DNA of 64,000 nt. Origin: Clostridia bacterium. GTDB taxonomy: Bacteria > Bacillota > Clostridia > Oscillospirales > Acutalibacteraceae. Location: contig JAFXDV010000007.1 of NCBI GenBank assembly GCA_017521125.1, forward strand, positions 1 through 64,000. Reading direction: 5' to 3'. A model generated the notes under the pieces. It did no database searches, was not told the DNA's origin, and saw only the letters and a program-made list of their open reading frames with translations. Made by a program: the position numbers and the translations under genes. This document shows, one piece after another, positions 33,754 through 41,291 of the stretch (its first letter is position 1; each line of letters starts with the position of its first letter).

Positions 33754-36108
33754 TTGAAAACATTAAACTTTAAAAATGTGGGTATAAGAAACAACGGCAT
33801 TAACACCTTTTTGGTCGCACTTTTGATGGCGGCCTGTTGTTTCGTACCGTACATAATTACAGGCAGAGGATATTTCCTCTTTTATGGAGATTTCAACGTT
33901 CAGCAAATACCTTTTTATCAAATTTGTCACGATGCCATCAGAAACTCACAGTGGGGTTGGAACTTTTCAACCGATCTTGGTGCAAACTTTATAGGCTCTT
34001 ATAGTTTTTATTTGCTTGGTAGCCCGTTCTTTTGGCTCACCATTCCCTTCCCAAATAGCTTTTTGCCCTATTTAATGGGACCACTATTTATATTGAAGTT
34101 TGCCTTTGCTGCACTTACGGCTTATCTATATATACGAAGGTTTGTGAAAAATGCCTTAACTGCAGAGCTTGGAGGAATTCTTTATGCCTTTTCAGGCTTT
34201 TCGGTGTATAATATCTTCTTTAACCATTTCCACGAGGCAATTATTATATTTCCGCTATTGCTTTTGAGTTTTGAACTTTTAGCTACGGAGAATAAAAGGG
34301 GAATTTTTGCATTTACCGTTTGCCTTTGTGGTGTTACAAATTATTTTTTCTTTTTTGGTATGCTCGTTTTCGGACTGATTTATATGTTCTTTAGATTCCT
34401 AACAAAGAGCATACGTTTCTCGGTCAAAAAACTTTTAGCGATAATTTTTGAAGTCATTTTAGGAATAGCGTTAGCGGCAATTATTTTAATTCCGTCATAT
34501 CTTGCGATTTCCGGTTTTGACCGCCTGAGCAACATAACTCTTGGTTGGAATTCTCTCCTTTACGGAAAGGAAAGCATATACGCAAATATAATCGAGGTCT
34601 TTTTCTTTCCTCCTGACCTTCCCGCACGACCTGTTATGTTTCCTAATGCAGATGTAAAATGGTCCTCTCTTGGCGGATGGTTGCCGGTATTTAGTATGGT
34701 GGGTGTTTTTGCCTACTGTCAGGTCAAAAAGGGGAATTGGATCAGGAAAATTTTAATTACCTGTACCGTAATGGCGTTAGTGCCAATACTCAATTCGGCG
34801 TTTTATGCCTTTAATAACGCCTATTATGCACGTTGGTTTTATATGCCAATTCTACTTATGTGCCTTGGTACCGCACTGGCTATAGAGGATACCGAGATAG
34901 ATTTTAAAAAGTCGTTTTTACAGGTTTTTGGGATAACCCTTGGAATTACCCTTGTAATAGGACTTTTCCCGCAAAGCGGCAAGGACGGCAACTTTACAAT
35001 AGGCCTGTTTACAGATAATACACAGCTCACGTATATCGTAAGATTTTGGGCAACCTGCCTCATTGCCATTTGTGGTTTAGTGGTTTTAGGTTTTCTTTTA
35101 AAACTTAGGAAAGAAGATTTCAGTCGGTTTTTAAAATTAGCCATTGTCACAGTTGCAGTTTTTTCAATAGGCTATGCTAATTTCTTTATAGCGGCAGGTA
35201 AAACCCATTCCTATTCTAATACCGCAATGATAGATAACCTCATTGAGAGCGATTTGAAATTAGAGGGGGACAAAGACACCTTCCGAATTGATACCTATAA
35301 ATGTGTTGATAATACCCCAATGTTTTTAGGGTATTCCTCTATAAATTGTTTCCATTCAATAGTGCCAAGTACAATTATAGATTTTTATAAATTCATCGAT
35401 GGGGAAAGAGTGGTTGCCAGCAGACCCGAAACTAACCTCTATGCCATAAGACCGCTTTTATCTGTTAAATATCTTTTAAGCAGAGAAAATGGAGAAAAGT
35501 TTGAAGAAGACGGCTCAACAAAAATGGAGGATTATAAATATCTGAAAACTGAGCAGGGTCATAAGGTTTATGAAAATGAAAACTTTATAGGCTACGGTTT
35601 TTCTTATGACTCTTATATGAGCTATGAGCTTTGCGAGAAATATAGCGGAAACGACCGTGCAAAAATGATGCTAAAGGCAATACTGCTGACCGATGAGCAG
35701 ATAGAAAAATATGGTAGACTTCTTAAAAATCTTGATGATGAGGAGTTTATTTCTACAAGCGATACACAAATGGCAATGGACTGCAGGGAAAGAAACGAAA
35801 CTGCTGCAACCTCCTTTAAAACAGGTAAAAACAGTTTTACCGCAACAGTTCGGAGAGATGCACCAAACCTTGTTTTCTTCTCCATCCCTTATGACAAAGG
35901 TTGGACCGCCTATGTCAACGGAGCAGAGGTTCACATTGAAAAGGTAAACGTAGGCTTTATGGCGGTAGCGGTAGATAGCGGAGTTAGTGAAATTGAATTT
36001 CGCTACGAAACACCGGGACTAAAACTTGGAATAATTATTACGGCTGCCTCGGCGATAATTTTAATAGTTTACTCATTAGTTTTTATTACAAAAGCTAAAT
36101 GGCTTTGA
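33754..36108 (+). CDS. YfhO family membrane glycosyltransferase-like protein
   Basis: The protein of about 784 residues has roughly a dozen membrane segments in the first 480 residues, with the YfhO N-terminal FYGDFNVQQIPFYQ, and a large extracellular C-terminal domain closed by one last membrane span. YfhO proteins are GT-C-fold enzymes linked to glycosylation of lipoteichoic acid. TTG at 33754 is preferred since GAGGGA lies 10 bases ahead; GTG at 33745 is too near that site. Its stop codon overlaps the -35 of the rnpB promoter. Confidence 0.88.
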   Translation: MKTLNFKNVGIRNNGINTFLVALLMAACCFVPYIITGRGYFLFYGDFNVQQIPFYQICHDAIRNSQWGWNFSTDLGANFIGSYSFYLLGSPFFWLTIPFPNSFLPYLMGPLFILKFAFAALTAYLYIRRFVKNALTAELGGILYAFSGFSVYNIFFNHFHEAIIIFPLLLLSFELLATENKRGIFAFTVCLCGVTNYFFFFGMLVFGLIYMFFRFLTKSIRFSVKKLLAIIFEVILGIALAAIILIPSYLAISGFDRLSNITLGWNSLLYGKESIYANIIEVFFFPPDLPARPVMFPNADVKWSSLGGWLPVFSMVGVFAYCQVKKGNWIRKILITCTVMALVPILNSAFYAFNNAYYARWFYMPILLMCLGTALAIEDTEIDFKKSFLQVFGITLGITLVIGLFPQSGKDGNFTIGLFTDNTQLTYIVRFWATCLIAICGLVVLGFLLKLRKEDFSRFLKLAIVTVAVFSIGYANFFIAAGKTHSYSNTAMIDNLIESDLKLEGDKDTFRIDTYKCVDNTPMFLGYSSINCFHSIVPSTIIDFYKFIDGERVVASRPETNLYAIRPLLSVKYLLSRENGEKFEEDGSTKMEDYKYLKTEQGHKVYENENFIGYGFSYDSYMSYELCEKYSGNDRAKMMLKAILLTDEQIEKYGRLLKNLDDEEFISTSDTQMAMDCRERNETAATSFKTGKNSFTATVRRDAPNLVFFSIPYDKGWTAYVNGAEVHIEKVNVGFMAVAVDSGVSEIEFRYETPGLKLGIIITAASAIILIVYSLVFITKAKWL

Positions 36109-36133
36109 CAAAATAAAGAGTTTATGATATTAT
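36105..36133 (+). promoter_or_regulatory. Promoter of rnpB
   Basis: TTGACA (36105-36110) and TATTAT (36128-36133) are exactly 17 bases apart and predict a start at about 36140, the RNA 5' end. The -35 hexamer includes the stop codon of the YfhO gene. Confidence 0.85.
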
Positions 36134-36139
36134 TTATTT

Positions 36140-36473
36140 GCTTCAGTCGGTTGGACGGCTGCGGATATTAAATTATCTGAGGAAAGTCCGGGCACCACAG
36201 GGCAGGATAACGGCTAACCGCCGCCGAGGGCGACCTTAGGGAAAGTGCAACAGAGATATACCGCCGCATTTTGCGGTAAGGGTGGAAAGGCGAGGTAAGA
36301 GCTCACCACACGAATAGGTAACTATTTGTGTCTGTAAACCCTATTCGGTGCAACGCTAAGTAAGACTATACATTTGCCCGATGTGTCTTGAAAAGCGGCT
36401 TGAGCCTGTAGGTAACTGCAGGTCGAGATAGATAGTCGTCTACAACAGAACCCGGCTTATAGACCGAGTGAGC
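36140..36473 (+). ncRNA. rnpB: RNase P RNA
   Basis: The segment carries the conserved RNase P landmarks GAGGAAAGTCCGGGC (P4 region), GAAAGTGCAACAGAGA, GGTAAGAGCTCACC, the GCAACGC segment and, at the 3' end, CAACAGAACCCGGCTTATAGACCGAG. The end pairs with the 5' CAGTCGGT to form P1. It is the catalytic RNA that removes tRNA 5' leaders. It has its own promoter and terminator. Length is about 334 nt, within the usual range for type A. Confidence 0.96.
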
Positions 36474-36475
36474 AT

Positions 36476-36512
36476 AAAAAAAGAGTGAGATTAAATCTCA
36501 CTCTTTTTTATT
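36476..36512. terminator. Two-way terminator between rnpB and glyS
   Basis: AGAGTGAGAT pairs with ATCTCACTCT around the loop TAA, with A and T runs on the two sides. It ends rnpB and also the converging glyS. Confidence 0.9.
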
Positions 36513-36514
36513 GT

Positions 36515-37888
36515 TTAGAATTCCATCTTTTCTCTGAGATAAGGAATAAGCTCATCAATTTTAATTCTGGTCTGTTCCATTGTGTCACGGTCACGAACTG
36601 TTACGCATCCGTCCTCTTCAGAATCAAAATCGTAGGTAATGCAGAAAGGAGTACCAATCTCATCTTCTCTGCGGTAACGTTTACCGATAGAACCTGCATC
36701 GTCGTAGTCAACCATAAATTCTTTTGCAAGAAGGTCGAATACCTTTTCAGCACCCTCGTTTAATTTCTTAGAAAGGGGAAGAACAGCACATTTGAAAGGA
36801 GCAAGTGCAGGATGGAGTCTTAAAACAACTCTTGTATCGCCCTTTTCATCAATTTCTTCATCATAAGCATCGCAAAGGAATGCGAGAAGCACACGGTCTG
36901 CACCAAGTGAGGGCTCAACAACGTAAGGAACGTAATGCTCGTTGGTCTCCTGGTCAAAATATTCAAGAGATTTACCGCTTGCTTCCTGATGACGACCAAG
37001 GTCATAGTTGGTGCGGTCGGCAATTCCCCAAAGCTCTCCCCAACCGAATGGGAACAAGAACTCAATATCAGTAGTGGCCTTAGAATAGAAGGAAAGCTCT
37101 TCTTTTTCGTGGTCACGAAGTCTGATGTTTTCTTCTTTAAGACCAAGGTTTAAAAGCCAGTTTTTGCAGAAATCTTTCCAATAATAGAACCAATCAAGGT
37201 CGGTGTCAGGCTTGCAGAAGAATTCACATTCCATCTGCTCAAACTCTCTTGTTCTGAAAATGAAGTTACCGGGGGTAATCTCATTTCTGAAAGACTTACC
37301 AATCTGGCAAACACCGAATGGGAGCTTCTTTCTTGTGGAACGCTGAATGTTAGCATAGTTTACGAAAATACCCTGAGCTGTTTCAGGACGGAGATAAACC
37401 TCGTTTTTAGCATCTTCTGTAACACCGATAAAGGTTTTGAACATAAGGTTGAACTTTCTAATATCGGTAAAATCTTTACTTCCACATTCAGGACACACAA
37501 TGTTGTTTTCCTTTATGTAATCGGTCATCTGTTGGAAGGTCATACCCTCTGCGTGACCGCCGAAATCTTCAATAAGCTTGTCTGCTCTGTGTCTTGCGTG
37601 ACAGGATTTGCAGTCCATAAGAGGGTCTGAGAATCCGCCAACGTGTCCGCTTGTAACCCAGGTCTCAGGGTTCATAATAATTGCAGAGTCAAGACCTACG
37701 TTGTACTTGTTTTCCTGAACGAATTTTTTCCACCAAGCCTTTTTAACGTTGTTTTTAAGCTCGACACCTAAAGGGCCGTAATCCCAACTGTTAGAAAGAC
37801 CGCCGTATATTTCAGAGCCTGAATATACAAAACCTCTTGCTTTGGCAAGGGATACTATTGTTTCCATATTTTTTTCATTATTTGTCAT
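36515..37888 (-). CDS. glyS: Glycyl-tRNA synthetase, dimeric class II type
   Basis: The 457-residue protein is the single-chain alpha2 GlyRS. It shows [23 protein letters not shown], a zinc-type insertion with CKSC and CPECG, motif 2 ([21 protein letters not shown]) and the [12 protein letters not shown] end. It charges tRNA-Gly. The ATG at 37888 is chosen because GGAGGT precedes it by 8 bases; ATG at 37903 overlaps that site. It is a single-gene unit. No T-box was recognised ahead of it. Confidence 0.96.
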   Translation of the reverse strand: MTNNEKNMETIVSLAKARGFVYSGSEIYGGLSNSWDYGPLGVELKNNVKKAWWKKFVQENKYNVGLDSAIIMNPETWVTSGHVGGFSDPLMDCKSCHARHRADKLIEDFGGHAEGMTFQQMTDYIKENNIVCPECGSKDFTDIRKFNLMFKTFIGVTEDAKNEVYLRPETAQGIFVNYANIQRSTRKKLPFGVCQIGKSFRNEITPGNFIFRTREFEQMECEFFCKPDTDLDWFYYWKDFCKNWLLNLGLKEENIRLRDHEKEELSFYSKATTDIEFLFPFGWGELWGIADRTNYDLGRHQEASGKSLEYFDQETNEHYVPYVVEPSLGADRVLLAFLCDAYDEEIDEKGDTRVVLRLHPALAPFKCAVLPLSKKLNEGAEKVFDLLAKEFMVDYDDAGSIGKRYRREDEIGTPFCITYDFDSEEDGCVTVRDRDTMEQTRIKIDELIPYLREKMEF

Positions 37889-37943
37889 TCCTATGACCTC
37901 CATAAAGCAATTACTAATATTTTACAAAAAAAATACTATATTG

Positions 37944-38702
37944 TCAAGCACCGCATATCTTCATAACAATACTGTGGGGCAAAAGTTTTCCTAAAATTCT
38001 GTAAACCTTGTACAGTATGTGATTTGTGTAAACAGCTCTATTCTTGTCAGAGGCCTTAAGTGAGCCGATAGCAACCTTTTCAGGCTTAACACGAGGCAAC
38101 GTGTCAAAGGTGCGACTGGTACCCTTTGCAATGTTGGCAACAGGCAAAAACTCGGTATCCATAGGACCGGGGCATACGGCAAGAACATTAATGCCATAAG
38201 GCTTTAACTCTACCCTCATTGCACGTGAAAGACTCATGACAAAAGCCTTTGTAGAGGAGTAAACCGCAAGACGTGTGTTAGGAGCAAAAGAGGCAATAGA
38301 GCTTATGTTAATGATTTTACCGACCTTTTTCATAAAGGGCAATACAGTAGAGGTAACCGCAGTTAACGCCTCACAGTTAAGACGTATCATACCGGTGTTT
38401 TCACCCAGTGGCAAATCTTTGAAATCGCCAATTTTGCCGAAACCTGCATTATTTACCAAAAGTCTGACGTCGGCAGAGGTTTCTTTTAAAAGCTCAGAAA
38501 TTTTTAAAAGGTCTTGTTCGTTGGTCAGGTCTGCAGCGACAACCCTGATTTTTTCTCCTAAAGTGGCTTTGAGTTCATTTAACCTATCTTCTCTACGGGC
38601 GACAACCCAAATCTCATCAAGACTACTATAACGTTCATTTATAGCATATACATATTCTTTACCGAGGCCTGAAGAAGCACCTGTAACAATTGCAATATTC
38701 AT
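37944..38702 (-). CDS. Short-chain dehydrogenase/reductase
   Basis: The 252-residue protein has the SDR cofactor motif TGASSGLG near the N-terminus, NNAGFG, the catalytic Ser in INISSIAS, and the YSSTK active-site pattern. A short hydrophobic end is typical of DltE-like SDRs. The substrate is unknown. It stands alone between glyS and a divergent small-gene pair. Confidence 0.9.
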   Translation of the reverse strand: MNIAIVTGASSGLGKEYVYAINERYSSLDEIWVVARREDRLNELKATLGEKIRVVAADLTNEQDLLKISELLKETSADVRLLVNNAGFGKIGDFKDLPLGENTGMIRLNCEALTAVTSTVLPFMKKVGKIINISSIASFAPNTRLAVYSSTKAFVMSLSRAMRVELKPYGINVLAVCPGPMDTEFLPVANIAKGTSRTFDTLPRVKPEKVAIGSLKASDKNRAVYTNHILYKVYRILGKLLPHSIVMKICGA

Positions 38703-38785
38703 ATTATAAACACCCTTCCAAAAGCATAAAAGCTTTAAAGTATTTTACCATACCACAAATAACATTTCAACAAGCAAGTAAAATC

Positions 38786-38814
38786 TTGACACACAGTACT
38801 TAATATTATATAAT
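38786..38814 (+). promoter_or_regulatory. Consensus promoter for two small genes
   Basis: TTGACA (38786-38791), 17 bases, TATAAT (38809-38814): a perfect sigma-A promoter. It predicts strong basal expression of the two small unknown genes that follow. Confidence 0.8.
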
Positions 38815-38852
38815 TTAAGATATATAATAGTATTAAAAAAGGAGGACTTTTT

Positions 38853-39107
38853 ATGGATAAAATTCAGATGCATGATATGGATTTCAACGATTTTATGAAG
38901 GCACTTGACTCCTGCAAGGGCGATGTTTTTCTTGAGACTCCGGAAGGCGATAGTTTAAATCTTAAATCAAAGCTTTGTCAGATAATGGGCATCGCAAATA
39001 TTTTAAAGGGCGCAAAGGTTTCTGAGGCAACCCTTCGTTGCACAAATCAGGAGGACGAATCTCTTCTCTTTAGATTTAATCTTTACAGGGAAATGCCTGA
39101 GAAATAG
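38853..39107 (+). CDS. Hypothetical protein, 84 residues
   Basis: This acidic soluble protein (starts MDKIQMHDMDFNDFMKAL) has alternating predicted helix and strands and no signal peptide. The family is not recognised. It has a good AGGAGG site 6 bases before the ATG and a consensus promoter, so it is a real gene. It is co-transcribed with the 91-residue gene 15 bases downstream. It could be a small regulatory or adaptor protein, but nothing in the sequence shows this. Confidence 0.65.
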   Translation: MDKIQMHDMDFNDFMKALDSCKGDVFLETPEGDSLNLKSKLCQIMGIANILKGAKVSEATLRCTNQEDESLLFRFNLYREMPEK

Positions 39108-39122
39108 GAAAGGGAAATAAAA

Positions 39123-39398
39123 ATGAGTGAATTTTTAACCTATAAGGATAAGCCTTTAGTTAGAAGCGGTAATACAGTTTATTATGGAGATATGAGTGAA
39201 AAGTTCGTTGTAAAGCTTGAAATACTCACATCCCACAAGGAAAACGATTTAGAGGTTGCCGATAAAATTAAGGTTATGCTTATTAAGAACAATTCGAAGA
39301 ATAAGGACGATGTAGTTAAGTCTACCGAAAAGCAAGGCTTTGCAGAAGCTATGAATTTCGGACTCGTTTGGTTAGAACGAGCACTACAAGAAAAATAA
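39123..39398 (+). CDS. Hypothetical protein, 91 residues
   Basis: This soluble protein begins SEFLTYKDKPLVRSGNTVYYG and has a strand-rich first half and a helical end. The family is not recognised. It follows the 84-residue gene with AGGGAAA upstream and ends before a strong terminator. The pair forms a two-gene unit, and both products seem cytoplasmic. Confidence 0.65.
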   Translation: MSEFLTYKDKPLVRSGNTVYYGDMSEKFVVKLEILTSHKENDLEVADKIKVMLIKNNSKNKDDVVKSTEKQGFAEAMNFGLVWLERALQEK

Positions 39399-39404
39399 TG
39401 AAAT

Positions 39405-39442
39405 AAAAAACTCCTACGGTTAAATACCGTAGGAGTTTTGTT
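39405..39442 (+). terminator. Terminator of the two-gene unit
   Basis: AACTCCTACGGT (39409-39420) pairs with ACCGTAGGAGTT (39426-39437) around TAAAT. A T-rich tail follows. Confidence 0.9.
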
Positions 39443-39462
39443 TTCGTGATGCAAAGTGCTTT

Positions 39463-40218
39463 TTAAGAGAAACTTAGAGAATAACCGAAATGATCTGCTC
39501 TTGGAGCACGTGCTTTAAATTCTCCGGTAATTGTTTGATTTGCTTCTGCTTTTGGTGCTGTGTAACGAAGACCTTTAGCTTCATTATTTGGTGTGTCGCC
39601 AATGGTAACGTCTAAAGTCCATGAATGTTCCATTGCTCTAGAACCATTTTCGATAGTGTAGCTGTATATGATGTTGCAATAAGAACCGTCTTCTATATAT
39701 TCAACTTTTTTAATAGCAAAAGTTATTGTAGCACCATTGGTATTTAATGTTTCTCCGCTTTGTATTGTTGCGCTTGGTACATCAGGTTCAAGAGCAGTAC
39801 CTTCGGTTGTGCCGCAAACTTTACATGTTTTAGGCTTCTGGGTGGTTGCAGGCTCAAAGTCATGCTCAGTCATAGCAATTGCTTTTGATGCAACTAAAAC
39901 AGCACCACAATCTTTACAAGTCTTAGATTCGGTTTTTCCTGCTGATGTACAGGTAGCTGCTACTGCGGCAGTTGTCTGAACGTTCTTGTGTGAACAAACA
40001 GCAGGAGTGTTTTGTGATGAGGTAGGAGTGGTTGTTGAAGGAGTGTTTGTTGATGGAGTGGTGGATGGAGTGTTTGTAGTGCTTTCTTCGCTTGATACGA
40101 TGATAATCACATCGCCACTTTCAGTACTTTCGGTGCTTTCAACGCCTGCAGTATTACCACAAGCGGTAAGAGCAAAGACCATAGCGAGTGTCATAACTAA
40201 AGCTAAAAACTTTTTCAT
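39463..40218 (-). CDS. Lipoprotein with zinc-ribbon-like Cys motifs
   Basis: The 251-residue product has a lipoprotein signal (MKKFLALVM start, LTAC lipobox near residue 20), a Ser/Thr/Pro-rich linker to about 80, then a segment with CSH, TCKDCG and TCKVCG pairs seen in many exported proteins of gut Clostridia. It ends with a beta-rich domain (about 150-251) like the DUF4352 fold. ATG 40218 follows AGAGGTAA; longer frames translate the tRNA genes upstream. Function unknown. Confidence 0.8.
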   Translation of the reverse strand: MKKFLALVMTLAMVFALTACGNTAGVESTESTESGDVIIIVSSEESTTNTPSTTPSTNTPSTTTPTSSQNTPAVCSHKNVQTTAAVAATCTSAGKTESKTCKDCGAVLVASKAIAMTEHDFEPATTQKPKTCKVCGTTEGTALEPDVPSATIQSGETLNTNGATITFAIKKVEYIEDGSYCNIIYSYTIENGSRAMEHSWTLDVTIGDTPNNEAKGLRYTAPKAEANQTITGEFKARAPRADHFGYSLSFS

Positions 40219-40255
40219 ACTAATTACCTCTTTCTTATTTTTAATGAACAAAAAA

Positions 40256-40277
40256 GGCCAAGCCATACGGCTTGGCC
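40256..40277 (-). terminator. Terminator behind the tRNA-Met/tRNA-Trp unit
   Basis: On the minus strand GGCCAAGCC pairs with GGCTTGGCC around GTAT, followed by TTTTTTG. It separates the tRNAs from the lipoprotein gene. Confidence 0.88.
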
Positions 40278-40280
40278 ACG

Positions 40281-40354
40281 TGGCAGGGGCGGAAGGAGTC
40301 GAACCCTCTTTGATGGTTTTGGAGACCACTGTTAAGCCGTTTAACTACGCCCCT
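40281..40354 (-). tRNA. tRNA-Trp (CCA)
   Basis: On the minus strand the gene starts AGGGGCGTAG and ends CGCCCCTG-CCA with an encoded CCA. The anticodon loop is CTCCAAA, giving anticodon CCA for UGG. The T arm contains GGGTTCGACTCC. The 74-nt cloverleaf folds well. It lies behind tRNA-Met on one transcript. Confidence 0.95.
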
Positions 40355-40402
40355 ATGGATATTTTCGGCAGAAGAGAGATTATCCAAAATCTCTCTTCCG
40401 GA

Positions 40403-40479
40403 TGGTGGGCCATCAGGGACTCGAACCCCGGACCGACCGGTTATGAGCCGGTTGCTCTAACCAACTGAGCTAATGGCCC
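40403..40479 (-). tRNA. tRNA-Met (CAT)
   Basis: The minus strand starts GGGCCATTAGCTCAGTTGG, has the anticodon loop CTCATAA, T arm GGGTTCGAGTCCC and ends ATGGCCC-A-CCA, 77 nt in all. The anticodon is CAT. Elongator Met is most likely, but an Ile2 tRNA (lysidine-modified CAT) cannot be excluded by eye. Confidence 0.88.
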
Positions 40480-40503
40480 GAATGAATATCCACAGTACTT
40501 GAT

Positions 40504-40531
40504 ATTATATCATAAATTAGAGAAATGTCAA
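40504..40531 (-). promoter_or_regulatory. Promoter of the tRNA-Met/tRNA-Trp unit
   Basis: On the minus strand TTGACA (40531-40526), 16 bases, then TATAAT (40509-40504). This is a perfect pair of hexamers about 25 bases ahead of tRNA-Met. Confidence 0.85.
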
Positions 40532-40571
40532 TAGATTTTAACACAATTTACCTAAAAAAATATTAAAAATC

Positions 40572-40600
40572 TTGACTTTTAAAAGTCGGCTAATTATAAT
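40572..40600 (+). promoter_or_regulatory. Promoter of tRNA-Ser
   Basis: TTGACT (40572-40577), 17 bases, TATAAT (40595-40600). It lies 25 bases ahead of the tRNA-Ser gene. Confidence 0.85.
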
Positions 40601-40625
40601 GATTATTGTCACTTAAACAATAGAT

Positions 40626-40714
40626 GGAGAGTTGTCCGAGTGGTCGAAGGTGCAGCACTCGAAATGCTGTGTTCCCAAAAGGAACCTAGGGTTCAAATCC
40701 CTAACTCTCCGCCA
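40626..40714 (+). tRNA. tRNA-Ser (CGA)
   Basis: The gene starts GGAGAGTTGTCCGAGTGG, has the anticodon loop CTCGAAA (anticodon CGA, codon UCG), a long variable arm (GTTCCCAAAAGGAACC region) as required for a class II tRNA, T arm GGGTTCAAATCCC and an end ACTCTCC-G-CCA. Its 3' end is repeated 199 bases downstream. Confidence 0.95.
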
Positions 40715-40925
40715 GAAAAGACGAGCTAAGCATTGAGCCTTAGCTCGTTTTTGATATAAAAAGGATTTGAACCCGAGAGGGTCTATCGTAAAGGAAAACA
40801 GTACGGTGTACTGTTTTTTAGATAGAGAGGTGAAGTCGGGTACTGTTGCCAACGGCAACGGTCGACAAGCCAAAAGTATGCGAAGCAGACGGCAAATCCC
40901 TAACTCTCCGCCAGAAAAGACGAGC
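40694..40925 (+). repeat. Direct repeat of the tRNA-Ser 3' end flanking a structured element
   Basis: Thirty-three bases covering the T-arm 3' side, acceptor strand, CCA and trailer (40694-40726) recur without mismatch at 40893-40925. Beyond them the two trailing terminators differ by paired changes that keep the stems. The segment between holds nested stems: 40763-40769 with 40893-40899, 40771-40776 with 40836-40841, 40782-40787 with 40821-40826, a 10-bp hairpin at 40795-40817 and a 9-bp hairpin at 40842-40862. Its left edge (40763-40774) is also an exact 12-base inverse copy of the tRNA T arm. No protein is supported; frames here are by-products of the tRNA sequence. Confidence 0.85.
40722..40752 (+). 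terminator. Terminator of tRNA-Ser, copy 1
   Basis: CGAGCTAAG (40722-40730) pairs with CTTAGCTCG (40739-40747), then five T residues. A second, diverged copy of this terminator follows the repeated tRNA end at 40921-40951. Confidence 0.9.
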
Positions 40926-40951
40926 CAAGCATTATGCTTGGCTCGTTTTTT
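40921..40951 (+). terminator. Terminator, copy 2 behind the repeated tRNA end
   Basis: CGAGCCAAGC (40921-40930) pairs with GCTTGGCTCG (40936-40945) around ATTAT, followed by six T residues. It would end transcripts of the structured element and, in the other direction, abuts the PqqD-like gene end. Confidence 0.88.
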
Positions 40952-41288
40952 ACATAACAATAAATTTATGGCTCTCTAAAATTTTAAAATACTGAATAAG
41001 CCTTTCGTATATCGGTTCTGCCTTTTCACCAAAATTTTCCTTTACTAAAACGCCTAATTCTTCGATAGTTTTTTCTCCGTCAAGAAGCGGCCATACAAAA
41101 CTGCCGATTTCTTCAAGATGAATATAGGATATTTTTGGTTTTCTTAAAAGGAACTGAAAAATACGGTTCATAATACCCTTGTTTTCAAGTTCTAAGGTAA
41201 CTGCGCCGTTTTCCTCGCTCCATTTCAGTTGTGGATTACGAGAGGGCTTCAGAACCATATAATTTGTAGTAGTCTTTTGCTTTTTCAT
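40950..41288 (-). CDS. PqqD-like protein next to an OPT transporter
   Basis: The 112-residue protein has in its last 65 residues the PqqD pattern: IHLEEIGSFVWPLLDGEKTI, then a helix and LIQYFKILESHKFI. PqqD domains are peptide-binding winged helices that present precursor peptides in RiPP pathways. No precursor or radical-SAM gene is near. It follows the OPT transporter gene after 3 bases, so the two are one operon. A peptide-binding role in transporter control is inference. Confidence 0.75.
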   Translation of the reverse strand: MKKQKTTTNYMVLKPSRNPQLKWSEENGAVTLELENKGIMNRIFQFLLRKPKISYIHLEEIGSFVWPLLDGEKTIEELGVLVKENFGEKAEPIYERLIQYFKILESHKFIVM

Positions 41289-41291
41289 AGC

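Noticed and set aside
39986..40468. Plus-strand frame of 160 codons across the lipoprotein gene and two tRNAs
   Set aside because: It is antisense to the lipoprotein and its end (WAIRDSNPGPTGYEP) is translated tRNA.
40613..40960. Open frame of 115 codons on the minus strand through tRNA-Ser and the structured element
   Set aside because: It translates tRNA sequence (RDLNPR-type peptide, a known annotation artefact) and lacks a ribosome binding site.
40950..41288. RiPP biosynthetic cluster around the PqqD-like gene
   Set aside because: No radical-SAM, YcaO, lanthipeptide or precursor gene lies nearby; the neighbours are a peptide transporter and a dipeptidase.
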